Assembly (NCBI GenBank): GCA_963792885.1
Contig: CAWBXX010000001.1
Coordinates: 186,001 to 250,000 of the forward strand
Length of the DNA stretch: 64,000 bases
From: DASWJZ01 sp963792885
GTDB lineage: Bacteria; Pseudomonadota; Alphaproteobacteria; Rhizobiales; Afifellaceae
Direction: 5' to 3'
The notes under the pieces are model-generated. The model was not told where the DNA came from, did not search any database, and saw only the letters and a list, made by a program, of their open reading frames with translations. Numbering within the stretch: position 1 is the stretch's first letter; every line of letters begins with the position of its first letter. The position numbers and the translations under genes are program-made. Positions 53,218 through 62,704 of this stretch are shown piece after piece.

Positions 53218-54963
53218 TCCGCATCCATTTCATCGTGCAGCGGCAACGCAATAGCAAACACGGCCCCATTCGAGGAGTCGCGACTCTCCACGAAGATGCG
53301 GCCGTTGTGAAGGTCGATGATGCGCTTGGCAATGGACAAGCCCAGACCGGTCGAGGTCTCGCCGCCGGTCGGCTTGGCGGAAAGCCGCTGGAAACGGCCG
53401 AAGACGCGCTCCCTGTCCTCCGGCAGCAGGCCCGGCCCGTCATCGGCGACCCGGATCAGAGCCTCGCCGTCCTCGCGCGTCAGGCTGACGTCGATATGGC
53501 CCCCGAGGGGGCTGTATTTCACGGCGTTCGAGATCAGATTGTCGACCGCCTCGCGGAGCCTCTCGGTGTCGCCCGCCACACGCAGGCCGGGCTCGACGGA
53601 GACGTGCAACTCCTGGTCCTTGCCGCTTGCCAGCTTGCGATTGTGATCGGAGACCTCCGACACGAGAACGCCGAGGTCGAGCTCGTAGGAGCGCACCGAG
53701 ATGTCGACCGCATCGGCGCGTGCGTCCGCGATCAGATCCTCCACCATCGCGGTCAGGCGGCGCGCCGATTGGCGAATGTGCTCAATCTGATCGCGCGCCT
53801 GCGGTTCCGGAAACGGCTCCTTCGATAGAATCTCCTTCAGGATCTCCGCGCGGCCGAGGATGACGCCGAGCGGGTTCTTCAGGTCATGGGCTACGGTGCC
53901 GAGCACCTCGCCCTTGAAGGCATTGGCGCGCTTCAGCCGCTCGCTCTGGTTCTCCAGCCGCTCCTTGGCGGCGAGAAGCTGGGAGGTGCGCTTCGCGACC
54001 TTCTCTTCCAGGCGAAGATTGGCGCGCTCGAGCTGCTCGTAGAGCGTGACGTTGTCGAAGGCGGCGGCAAGGCGGCTGCAGAAGACCTCGACCAGCGCCT
54101 TGTCGGTGTCGGAAAGCTCCTTGTCGGCATCCATCAGCGCCACGATCTCGCGGCCGCTGCCAGTGCCGATATAAAGAAGATAGCGGCCGCGCGAGAAATC
54201 GTGGCAGCAGCTGTCGAAGGCGGCGTGGATCAGCCCGAGCAAGCTCGGGCTCAAGCGCAGGGCCGTCCGCCCCGACATAGTCGCGGTAGCTGCCGGAGCC
54301 GGCGAGCACGGTGAGGCCGTTGACGCTTTCGGTCTCGCGCAGGACGAGGATGCCGGCACAATCGACCGCCATCAGCGACGCGAGCTGCGTCAGCACGCCC
54401 TCGGCCAGCCGTTGCAGCGAGCGCTGGTCGAAAAGCGTCGCCGCGGCATCGATGATGATCTCCAGCCCGCGCCGCGTCTGCACCAGCTTCAGGAGCTGCT
54501 CGTAGCTTCGCAGCGCCGCCGTCAGCGTGGTGAAGAGCTTGTCGGCGGTGAGCTCGGTCTTCGCCTTGTAGTCGTTGATGTCGTAGTCGACGACGACCTG
54601 GCGCTCCGGCGCCTGGCCGGGCTGGCCGGTGCGCAGGATGATGCGGACGGTCTCGTTCTTCAGCTCCTCGCGCACGAACTGGACAAGCTCGAGCCCCGCC
54701 CCCTCCGTCTCCATGACGACGTCGAGCAGGATGACGGCCATGTCGGGGTTGGCGCGGAAGAGGTCGCGCGCCTCCGCCGCGGAGCGGGCCGAGAGCAGTT
54801 CCAGCCTGCGTCCGTGCAGGGTGAAGTCCTGCAGCACGAAGCGCGTGCCGGTATGGACGCCCTGGTCGTCGTCGACGATCGCCACCTTCCAGCGCGGCAG
54901 GTCCGGCGCCGGCTGGGCGGCTTCGTCGTCGATCAGCGTAACGAATTCGGCCTCTTCGGCCAT
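53214..54963 (-). CDS. Receiver-DUF3369 histidine kinase, one frameshift
   Basis: About 580 residues. N-terminal receiver-like domain WKVAIVDDDQGVHTGTRFVL with phosphoacceptor Asp in VILLDVVMETEGAGLELVQF, then DUF3369 (SYRDYVGADGPALEPELARL), a coiled coil (LEEKVAKRTSQLLAAKERLE), H-box VLGTVAHDLKNPLGVILGRA and HATPase with DTERLREAVDNLISNAVKYS and TSTGLGLSIAKRIIDLHNG. An extra G at 54234-54236 splits the gene in the DUF3369. Start ATG 54963. DUF3369 kinases are cytoplasmic phosphorelay proteins of unknown signal; the receiver may act as sink or as input. The partner regulator overlaps the stop. Confidence 0.9.
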
Positions 54964-55068
54964 CGATGGGGCTCCCGGCGGACTCGAGGCTCCAAGTTTC
55001 ACCCGTCGCGACGCCGAGGAAAAGAGGGAAGGCGCGCCGGAAGGCAGAGCACTCGCTTTTGCGGAGGC

Positions 55069-55142
55069 TGGCTGGGGCGCCAGGATTCGAACCTGGGGTG
55101 GCGGGACCAAAACCCGCTGCCTTACCGCTTGGCTACGCCCCA
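55069..55142 (-). tRNA. tRNA-Gln (anticodon TTG)
   Basis: On the minus strand TGGGGCGTAGCCAAGCGGTA starts the acceptor and D arms; the anticodon loop TTTTGGT within the stem GCGGG/CCCGC gives TTG; GGTTCGAATCC forms the TPsiC arm; the acceptor stem closes with CGCCCCA, and a genomically encoded CCA follows (55071-55069). The 5' base at 55142 pairs properly. Length 74 including CCA. TTG reads both CAA and CAG codons after modification. Confidence 0.92.
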
Positions 55143-55244
55143 ATCCGCTGAGTCGCCGGCGATATAGCCCCTCCCCCCGCCCGCGGCAACGAAGCCGCCC
55201 GGCTCGCCGCATGGGCTTACAACGCTTTGGCAAGAGGTCGGGAA

Positions 55245-55321
55245 TGGTCGGAGCGGCAGGATTTGAACCTGCGACCCCCTGCTCCCGAAGCAGGTGCGCT
55301 ACCAAGCTGCGCTACGCTCCG
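55245..55321 (-). tRNA. tRNA-Pro (anticodon CGG)
   Basis: Minus strand: CGGAGCGTAGCGCAGCTTGG acceptor and D arm, anticodon stem CCTGC/GCAGG with loop TTCGGGA giving CGG, then GGTTCAAATCC TPsiC arm, acceptor closing CGCTCCG, discriminator base A and encoded CCA. Seven-base acceptor pairing is perfect. Reads CCG codons. It lies 102 bases from the Gln tRNA in the same direction; the two could be cotranscribed. Confidence 0.92.
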
Positions 55322-55396
55322 CCAAGGCGGGCGGATATAGCCGCTGCCCGCGGCGTCGCAAGGTCGCGGCGCCCGGGACATGGCGCAGCGGCCACG

Positions 55397-55424
55397 GAAA
55401 AGCGGCCCGCCGGAGCGGGCCGCT
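55397..55424 (-). terminator. Intrinsic terminator of the fasciclin gene
   Basis: AGCGGCCCGC, loop CGGA and GCGGGCCGCT form a perfect ten-base stem. On the minus strand the stem is followed by TTTTCC, the U-run of a rho-independent terminator. It lies about 48 bases beyond the fasciclin stop, and separates that gene from the tRNA genes in the same direction. Confidence 0.8.
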
Positions 55425-55471
55425 TCGCTTCCCGGCCGAGGAGGCGAGCCGGGCGCGGAGGTCAGCGCCGC

Positions 55472-56048
55472 TTACATCTTCGGCAGCAGCACCTTGTCGA
55501 TCACGTGGATCACGCCGTTCGACTGATTCACGTCGGCGATCGTCACCTTCGCCGCGTTGCCGCTCTCGTCGTAGATCCAGAGGCTTGTCGCCCTTCACCT
55601 CGGCGGTGATGGTGTCGCCCGACACGGTCGTCAGGTTCACCTTGCCGCCCATCGCCTTCGCCTTGGCCATGATGTCGGCGCCGGACATGTCGCCGGCGAC
55701 GACGTGATAGGTGAGGATATGGACGAGCGTGTCCTTGTTCTCAGGCTTCAGCAGGTTGTCGACCGTGCCGGCCGGCAGCGCCTCGAAGGCGGCGTTGACC
55801 GGTGCGAAGACCGTGAACGGCCCCGGTCCGGAGAGCGTGTCAACGAGGCCGGCGGCCTTCACCGCGGCGACGAGCGTGGTGTGGTCCTTCGAATTGACCG
55901 CGTTCTCGATGATATTCTTTTCAACGTACATCGGCGCACCGCCGACCATCACCGGATCGGCCGCGAAGGACGGCACTGCTGCAACGCCGGCGCCGAGAAC
56001 CGCCGCGGTCGCAGCGATGCGCGCGAAATTCGAAAAGCTTTTCTGCAT
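55472..56048 (-). CDS. Fasciclin (FAS1) domain secreted protein, one frameshift
   Basis: About 190 residues. A signal peptide, RIAATAAVLGAGVAAVPSFA, precedes one FAS1 domain with DHTTLVAAVKAAGLVDTLSG, PGPFTVFAPVNAAFEALPAG and LVHILTYHVVAGDMSGADIM, the H2 and YH motifs of this cell-adhesion fold. An extra C at 55577-55580 (AAGCCTCTGG) displaces the end; the correction gives DKLWIYDESGNAAKVTIADV and finally IHVIDKVLLPKM with TAA at 55474-55472. FAS1 proteins are extracytoplasmic adhesins or surface proteins. Promoter region is shared with the divergent SBP gene. Confidence 0.9.
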
Positions 56049-56405
56049 GTCTGTCTCCCGCTTTCCCTGGATTGGGTGCGTGAGCCGCTACGGGTGCCGG
56101 CGGCGGAAAGTTTTCGGCTCCGCCCCGCGAGCACGGTCACTTGATCGTGAGGTTTTTGCACTGCGATGCGCCGGTTCGGCTCGCGGAACCGCGGGTCGCG
56201 ATCCTGCTGCGCGCCGCCGTGGTAACCAGCGCGCGATTTAACCGCCCTGGGCCTCCAGGACACGCAAATCGCGGAGAATCGTGGTGTTGCGGCGCATTCT
56301 TCGGCGGCGTTGCAGTTGATTTCCGCGGCCAATCCGTCCTTACCTAGCGGCCAGTGGGCGCGGACGGGGGTCCGGCCTCGGTTTTATCCCAGTGGGAGGT
56401 TTTTC
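56049..56405. other. Non-coding interval between fasciclin and the dipeptide transport operon
   Basis: About 357 bases holding the divergent promoters of the fasciclin and binding-protein genes. It has no convincing ORF. The right end contains GGAGG at 56394-56398, the ribosome site of the binding protein. I could not identify -35/-10 boxes or a riboswitch fold with confidence. Confidence 0.5.
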
Positions 56406-58016
56406 ATGCATCTCAGACCTATCGTGAAGGCGGCGCTGTTGGGCGTCAGCCTCGCGGCCCTTGCGGGCGCCGGCGCTTCGGCGAAGACGCTCGTCTATTG
56501 TTCCGAAGCGAGCCCCGAAGGTTTCGACCCCGGTCTCTATACCGCCGGCACGACCTTCGATGCCGCCTCGCGCACGATCTACAACCGGCTGCTCGAATTC
56601 AAGCACGGCAGCACCGAGCTGACGCCCGGCCTCGCGGAGAGCTACGACGTCTCCGACGACGGGCTGGAATACACCTTCCATCTGCGTCCGGGCGTGAAAT
56701 TCCAGACCACCGACTTCTTCACCCCGACGCGCGACTTCAACGCCGACGACGTGGTCTTCTCCTTCGACCGGCAGCTCAACGCCAGACAATCCCTGGAACC
56801 AATACGTCGCCGGCGCGGCCTGGGAATATTCCGCCGGCATGGGCTTTCCCGACCTCATCAAGAGCGTCGAGAAGGTCGACGACATGACGGTGAAGTTCAC
56901 GCTGAACCGTCCCGAGGCGCCGTTCCTCGCCGATCTCGCGATGGACTTCGCCTCGATCGTGTCGAAGGAATACGCCGACAAGCTGCAGGCCGACGGCAAT
57001 ATGGAGCAGCTCAACCAGAAGCCGGTCGGCACCGGCCCGTTCACCTTCGTCGCCTATCAGCCTGACGCGGTCATCCGCTACAAGGCGAATCCCGACTACT
57101 GGGCTGGCAAGCAGCCGATCGACGATCTCGTCTTCGCCATCACGACCGGATGCTTCGGTGCGCGTGCAGAAGCTGAAGGCCGGCGAGTGCCAGATCATGC
57201 CGTATCCGAACGCGGCTGACGTCGAGGAGCTGAAGGCCGACCCCAACCTGCAGGTGATGCAGCAGGAAGGCCTGAACGTCGCCTACCTCGCCTACAACAC
57301 CCAGCAGACGCCGTTCGACAACGTGAGAGGTCCGCAAAGCCCTCAACATGGCGATCGACAAGCAGGCGATCGTCGAGCCGGTCTTCCAGGGCGCGGCGAC
57401 GTCGCGAAGAGCCCTATCCCGCCGACGATGTGGTCCTACAACGTGACCTCCAGGACGATCCCTACGATCCAGAGGCGGCGAAGAAGCTGCTCGACGAGGC
57501 CGGCGTCAAGGACCTGTAGATGAAGATCTGGGCGATGCCCGTGGCGCGGCCCTACATGCTCAACGCGCGTCGCGCGGCCGAGATCATGCAGGCCGACCTC
57601 GCCAAGATCGGCGTCAGGCGGAGATCGTCACCTATCGAGTGGGCGCGAATACCTGAAGCGCTCGAAGGCCCGGTGGACCGCGACGGCGCGGTGATGCTCG
57701 GCTGGACCGGCGACAACGGCGATCCGGACAACTTCCTCGACACGCTGCTCGGCTGCGACGCCGTCGGCGGCAACAACACGCGCGAATGGTGCAACAAGGA
57801 GTTCGACGACCTGGTCACGAAGGCCAAGGCAGACGACCGACCAGGCCGAGCGCACGAAGCTCTACGAGCAGGCGCAGGTGATCTTCAAGCGAGAGGCGCC
57901 GTGGGATACGCTCGACCACTCGTTGGTCTTCATGCCGATGAGCAAGAAGGTCACGCGGCTACGCGATGGATCCGCTCGGCTATCATCGCTTCGACGGCGT
58001 CGACATCGCGGAGTAG
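56406..58016 (+). CDS. dppA: Dipeptide ABC transporter substrate-binding protein, multiple frameshifts and one in-frame TAG
   Basis: About 530 residues after correction. Signal peptide IVKAALLGVSLAALAGAGAS, then LVYCSEASPEGFDPGLYTAG, FFTPTRDFNADDVVFSFDRQ, KPVGTGPFTFVAYQPDAVIR, IMPYPNAADVEELKADPNLQ and TGDNGDPDNFLDTLLGCDAV. It is a clear paralogue of the intact protein at 46.4-48.0 kb. Indels occur near 56783, 57150, 57328, 57402, 57450, 57620, 57650, 57835 and 57960, and TAG at 57517-57519 interrupts VKDL-MKIWAMPVARP, one change from GAG. GGAGG six bases before ATG 56406. First gene of the full transporter operon. Confidence 0.85.
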
Positions 58017-58030
58017 CGGCAGATTGACCC

Positions 58031-58057
58031 GGAGCGCCCCCAAAGCGGGGGCGCTCC
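58031..58057 (+). promoter_or_regulatory. Strong intercistronic hairpin between dppA and dppB
   Basis: GGAGCGCCCCC and GGGGGCGCTCC form a perfect eleven-base stem with loop AAAGC, fifteen bases past the dppA stop and about fifty bases before dppB. There is no U-run. Such structures after a binding-protein gene commonly stabilise the upstream mRNA and lower expression of the downstream permease genes. Confidence 0.6.
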
Positions 58058-58109
58058 AAACGGCTCTGGGGGCCGCAATGTCTGCCACTGACGCATAGCG
58101 ACGCGCGGG

Positions 58110-59121
58110 ATGCTGCGGTTCATCCTCGGGCGCATCGCCGTTCTGATCCCGACCTTCATCGGCGTCTCGATCATCGCCTTCTCTTTCATTCGGGTGCTTC
58201 CGGGCGACCCGGTCATGCTGATGTCGGGCGAGCATGCGATGACGCCCGAGCGGCATGCGGCTGATCATGCATCAGCTTGGCTACGACCGGCCGATAGTCG
58301 TGCAATATCTCGACTATCTCGGCCAGGTCGCTCAGCGGCGACTTCGGCAAGTCGATCGTCACCAAGCGGCCGGTGCTCGAGGAGTTCCTGATACGCTTTC
58401 CCGGCAACGCTTGAGCTGTCGATCTGCGCCATCGTCTTCGCCGTCATTCTTGGCATTCCCGCCGGGGTCTTCGCGGCCGTCAAGCGAGGCTCGGTGATCG
58501 ACCAGGCGATGATGGGCACGGCGCTCGTCGGCTATTCCATGCCGATCTTCTGGTGGGGCCTGCTGCTGATCATCCTTTTCTCCGGCATGCTTGGACTGGA
58601 CGCCGGTGTCGGGCCGCATTTCCTTGCTCTATTACTTCCCGCCGGTGACCGGCTTCATGCTGATCGACTCGCTGCTGTCGGGCCAGAAGGGCGCATTCGC
58701 CTCGGCGGTCAGCCACCTCATCCTGCCGTCCATCGTGCTCGGCACCATTCCGCTTGCCGTCATCGCGCGGCAGACGCGTTCGGCCATGCTCGAAGTGCTG
58801 AGCGAGGACTATGTGCGCACCGCGCGCGCCAAGGGTCTGCCGCCGCGGCGCGTCATCGGGCTGCACGCGCTGCGCAACGCGCTGATCCCGGTCATCACCA
58901 CAATCGGCCTGCAGGTCGGCGTGCTGATGGCCGGCGCGATCCTGACCGAGACGATTTTCTCCTGGCCGGGCATCGGCAAGTGGATGGTCAATTCGGTCTT
59001 CCGGCGCGACTATCCGGTGATCCAGGGCGGGCTGTTGATCATCGCCGCGATCGATCATGGTGGTGAATCTCGGCGTCGATCTCTCTACGGCCTGATCAAT
59101 CCGCGCATCCGGCACCATTGA
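58110..59121 (+). CDS. dppB: Dipeptide ABC transporter permease, DppB type, frameshifted
   Basis: About 335 residues, six helices. The N-terminus MLRFILGRIAVLIPTFIGVS and RVLPGDPVMLMSGEHAMTPE are classical DppB; the central part reads SMPIFWWGLLLIILFSG and the EAA loop YVRTARAKGLPPRRVIGLHA followed by LRNALIPVITTIGLQVGVLM. Insertions near 58260, 58331, 58402, 58610 and 59058 break the frame; the ending LLYGLINPRIRHH follows. The EAA motif binds the ATPase DppD/F. It belongs with the following three genes. Confidence 0.88.
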
Positions 59122-59128
59122 GGCGGCC

Positions 59129-60046
59129 ATGGCCGAGAGCGCTGCGAGAACGCGGCCGAGCCGGACTTTGGACAGCGCCTCGCGTCGCCATGTTGGCCGA
59201 GTTCTGGCACTATTTCTCCGAGAACCGCGGCGCCTGATCGGTCTCGTCGTCTTCGTGCTTCTCGTGCTGATCGGCGATCTTCGCGCCGCTGATCGCGCCG
59301 CACAGCCCGATCGTGCACGTTCCCGACGCTCAGCTCGTGCCGCCAGCTTGGGAGCAGGGCGGTCGCGCGGAATTCCTGCTCGGCACCGACGCGATCGGGC
59401 GCGACATGCTTTCGCGCTTGATCTACGGCGCGCGCTTCTCGCTCTTCGTCGGCGTCGTCGTCGTGGTGCGTGGCGCTCACGAGCGGCATCGTCATCGGCC
59501 TTGTCGCCGGCTATTTCGGCGGCTGGGTCGACGTCGTGATCATGCGCCTCATGGACGTCATCCTGGCGTTTCCGTCGCTGCTGCTGGCGCTCGTCCTCGT
59601 CGCCGTGCTCGGGCCCGGGCTCACTCAACGCGATGATCGCGATCGCGCTCGTCTATCAGCCGCATTTCGTGCGGCTGACGCGCGCCGCTGTGCTTTCGGA
59701 GAAGGGCAAGGATTACGTCATCTCAGCGCGCGTCGCCGGCGCCGGGCCGTTGCGGCTGATGCTGAAGACCATCCTGCCGAACTGCCTGGCGCCGCTCATC
59801 GTGCAGGCGACGCTCTCCTTCTCCTCCGCCATCCTCGACGCCGCGGCGCTCGGCTTCCTCGGCATGGGCGCGCAGCCGCCGACGCCCGAATGGGGCACCA
59901 TGCTCGCCGAGGCGCGCGAGTTCATCCTGCGCGCCTGGTGGGTGGTGACCTTCCCGGGTCTTGCCATCCTCATCGCCGTGCTCGCCATCAACCTCGTCGG
60001 CGACGGCCTCCGCGACGCGCTCGATCCGAAGCTCAAGCGGAGCTGA
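59129..60046 (+). CDS. dppC: Dipeptide ABC transporter permease, DppC type, frameshifted
   Basis: About 300 residues. After the N-terminal cytoplasmic part ARTRPSRTLDSASR come GTDAIGRDMLSRLIYGARFS, ALTSGIVIGLVAGYFGGWVD, VIMRLMDVILAFPSLLLALV, the EAA loop VISARVAGAGPLRLMLKTIL and LGFLGMGAQPPTPEWGTMLA, each typical of DppC. Insertions lie near 59180, 59200, 59275, 59320, 59470 and 59625. Seven bases after the dppB stop; its own stop is followed two bases later by the GTG of dppD. Confidence 0.88.
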
Positions 60047-60048
60047 GC

Positions 60049-61024
60049 GTGTCGCTTCTCGAGATCCGCAACCTCTCCGTCACGTTCGCCACCGCGGTCG
60101 GGCCGTTCAAGGCGGTCGACGGCGTCGACCTCGACGTCGAAGCGGGCGAAGTCGTGGCTATCGTCGGGGAGTCCGGCTCGGGCAAATCGGTCGCCATGCT
60201 CGCCGTCATGGGCCTCCTGCCGAAGACCGCGACGGTGACGGCCGACCGGCTCGCCTTCGGCGGCGAAGACCTTTTCGGCATCTCCGCCCGCCGGAAGCGC
60301 GCGCTCATCGGCAAAGACATGGCGATGATCTTCCAGGAGCCGATGTCGAGCCTCAACCCGTGCTTCACCGTCGGATTCCAGATCGGCGAGGCGCTGAAGA
60401 CGCATCTCGGCATGGATCACACGGCGCGGCGACAGCGCTCGGTGGAGCTGCTTCAGGAGGTCGGCATTCCGGAGCCTGAGCGGCGGCTCACCGCCTTCCC
60501 GCACCAGCTCTCCGGCGGCATGAGCCAGCGGGTGATGATCGCAATGGCGATCGCCTGCCGCCCGAAGCTCCTGATCGCCGACGAGCCGACGACGGCGCTC
60601 GACGTCACGATCCAGGCGCAGATTCTCGACCTGCTCGTCTGCCCTTCAGGCGGAGACCGGCATGGGCCTCGTGCTCATCACCCACTCGATGGGCGTGGTC
60701 GCGGAGACCGCGCACCGCGTCGTCGTCCAGTATGCCGGCCAGCAGGTCGAGCAGCAGCCCGTGCGTGGGCTCTTCGCCATGCCGCACCACCCCTACACCG
60801 TGGCACTTCTCGATGCCCTCCCCGACCGCGCGACGGGCGACCGGCTGCCGGCGATCCCCGGCGTCGTGCCCGGGCAGGGCGACCGCCCCGATGGCTGCCT
60901 CTTCAATCCGCGCTGCGGCTTCGCGACCGATCTTTGCCGCAAAGTGGCGCCGCCCCAGCAGTCGAGCGCGCTCGGCCGTGCGCTCTGCCATTATCCGAGG
61001 AATGCTCGGCCGGAGGCGGCATGA
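60049..61024 (+). CDS. dppD: Dipeptide ABC transporter ATP-binding protein, DppD type, one frameshift
   Basis: About 325 residues. Walker A VGESGSGKSVAMLAVMGLLP, Q-loop MIFQEPMSSLNPCFTVGFQI, signature LSGGMSQRVMIAMAIACRPK, Walker B LLIADEPTTALDVTIQAQIL and switch LVLITHSMGVVAETAHRVVV. The C-terminal oligo-HPY region has PDGCLFNPRCGFATDLCRKV with cysteines that bind a [4Fe-4S] cluster in this subfamily. An extra C near 60643 splits it. The start is a GTG at 60049; the stop overlaps dppF by four bases. Confidence 0.93.
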
Positions 61025-62029
61025 GCGCGGTCATCGAGGCCGTCGATCTCGCGCGAAGTTACGCAGTCAGTCGCGGGGCGTTCCGCGAAGCCGCGATCGT
61101 GCGGGCGCTTGTCGGCACAACCTTCTCCGTCGAAGCGGGGAAGACGCTCGCCGTCGTCGGTGAGTCGGGTTGCGGAAAGTCGACACTGGCGCGGATCGTC
61201 ACAATGATCGAGCCGGCAAGCGGCGGAACGCTCGCGATCGACGGCGTCGATGTCGGGGGCGCCGACCGGCGTGAGTTGCAGGCGCTCCGCCGCACGGTGC
61301 AGATCGTCTTCCAGAATCCGTATGGGTCACTGAACCCGCGCCAGAAGGTCGGCTCGATCCTGGAGGAGCCGCTGGTCATCAACACGCCGCTGAGCGCCGC
61401 ACGAGCGGCGCGCGAAGGCGTTCGACATGCTGCGCCGCGTCGGACTCCGGCCCGAGCACTACGGACGCTATCCGCACATGTTCTCAGGCGGGCAGCGGCA
61501 GCGGATCGCGATCGCCCGCGCGTTGATGCTGGAGCCGAAGATCGTCGTGCTCGACGAACCGGTCTCAGCGCTCGACGTGTCGATCCAGGCGCAGATCCTC
61601 AATCTGCTCGCCGACCTGCAGGACCAGTTCGGACTGACCTACATCTTCATCAGCCACGACCTTTCGGTCGTGCGTTTCGTCGCCGACGACGTCATGGTGA
61701 TGTATCTCGGACGACCGGTCGAGATCGCTCCGGTTGCGGAAATCTTCCGTAACCCCCTGCATCCCTATACCCGTGCGCTCCTCTCGGCGACGCCGGTCGC
61801 CGATCCGCAGAAGCGGCGCGAGAAGATAAAGCTCGAAGGCGAGCTCCCCTCGCCTTTCGATCCGCCGAGCGGCTGCCCGTTCCATCCGCGCTGCCCCTAC
61901 CGGCGCGAACCTATCTGCATCGGGGAGCGCCCACCGCTCATGCGCAAGGGCGAGACGCTGCACGCCTGCTACGGCGTTGCCGAGGGCTGGATCCCCGAAG
62001 GCGCGGGAGCGCCGACGCTCAGCGCCTGA
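61021..62029 (+). CDS. dppF: Dipeptide ABC transporter ATP-binding protein, DppF type, one frameshift
   Basis: About 335 residues. Walker A VVGESGCGKSTLARIVTMIE, Q-loop VFQNPYGSLNPRQKVGSILE, signature FSGGQRQRIAIARALMLEPK, Walker B IVVLDEPVSALDVSIQAQIL, switch YIFISHDLSVVRFVADDVMV, and the C-terminal PPSGCPFHPRCPYRREPICI with Cys residues. An insertion near 61408 joins EEPLVINTPL to AKAFDMLRRVGLRPEHYGRY. ATGA overlap with dppD shows coupling. It ends eleven bases inside the convergent bioY. Confidence 0.95.
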
Positions 62030-62633
62030 CGAGACGCGCGCCGGCCGATACGAGCGCGGCGGCGAGCGCGAGCTTCACGATGTCGCCGAGGATGAAGGGC
62101 ACCACGCCAGCGCTCAGCGCGCTCGCCGCGCCAATGCCGTGCGCACCGCTCGAAAGCGCCGCGAACCATGCAAGCCAGGCGAAGCCCAGCACGAAGACGA
62201 TGGCGTCGCCGAGCACCATCACGCCAAAGAGTTTCAACGGATTGCGGTCGAAGCCCCGCTCGGCGAGCCAACCGATCACGAAGGCCTCGACGGCGAAGCC
62301 GACGAGGAAGCCGCCGGTCGTGCCCATCATGTACGGCAGCCCGATGCCACGCTCCGGAGTGCCTGAGAACACCGGTATGCCGAAGGCTCCTTCCGCCAGG
62401 TAGAGCGCAACGGTGGCGAGGCCGAGGCGGGAGCCGTAGGCCGCGGCGATCAGCGCAACCGCGCCCGTCTGAAGCGTCATCGGCACGGGCCAGAACGGCA
62501 CTTGGATCTTGGCCGAAGCCCAAAGGATCAGGCTGCCGATGATCGCAAAGCCCAACAGCGCTGTGGCCCTCCCGGCGCTGTCCTCCGGAATAAAGCGGCC
62601 GACAAGCGGCCCCCTCGCAACAGTGGCATTCAT
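62019..62633 (-). CDS. bioY: BioY biotin transporter, ECF S-component
   Basis: About 204 residues with five to six helices: ALLGFAIIGSLILWASAKIQ, PVPMTLQTGAVALIAAAYGS, ATVALYLAEGAFGIPVFSGT, GTTGGFLVGFAVEAFVIGWL and GDIVKLALAAALVSAGARLV. The motifs IQVPFWPVPMTLQT and YLAEGAFGIPVF are characteristic BioY. It binds biotin and can import it with the EcfAT module or alone. ATG 62633 is the natural start. No bio genes adjoin. The divergent interval to the hydrolase gene shows no clear BioR box. Confidence 0.95.
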   Translation of the reverse strand: MNATVARGPLVGRFIPEDSAGRATALLGFAIIGSLILWASAKIQVPFWPVPMTLQTGAVALIAAAYGSRLGLATVALYLAEGAFGIPVFSGTPERGIGLPYMMGTTGGFLVGFAVEAFVIGWLAERGFDRNPLKLFGVMVLGDAIVFVLGFAWLAWFAALSSGAHGIGAASALSAGVVPFILGDIVKLALAAALVSAGARLVRR

Positions 62634-62704
62634 GTCATCCGCCCTTCCGCGCGTCCCTCGTCCCCTATAGAGAGCGCGCAAAGAAGCAGCAAGAAGCCGG
62701 GCGT

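Noticed and set aside
59470..61752. A 760-codon plus-strand frame that seems to fuse permease and ATPase parts
   Set aside because: It joins pieces of dppC, dppD and dppF only because insertions shift the frames. Corrected genes have normal lengths and overlap junctions.
62634..62704. A BioR-type operator (TTATAGATAA-like) upstream of bioY
   Set aside because: The only candidate, around CCCCTATAGAGAG, matches the consensus poorly in its outer positions.
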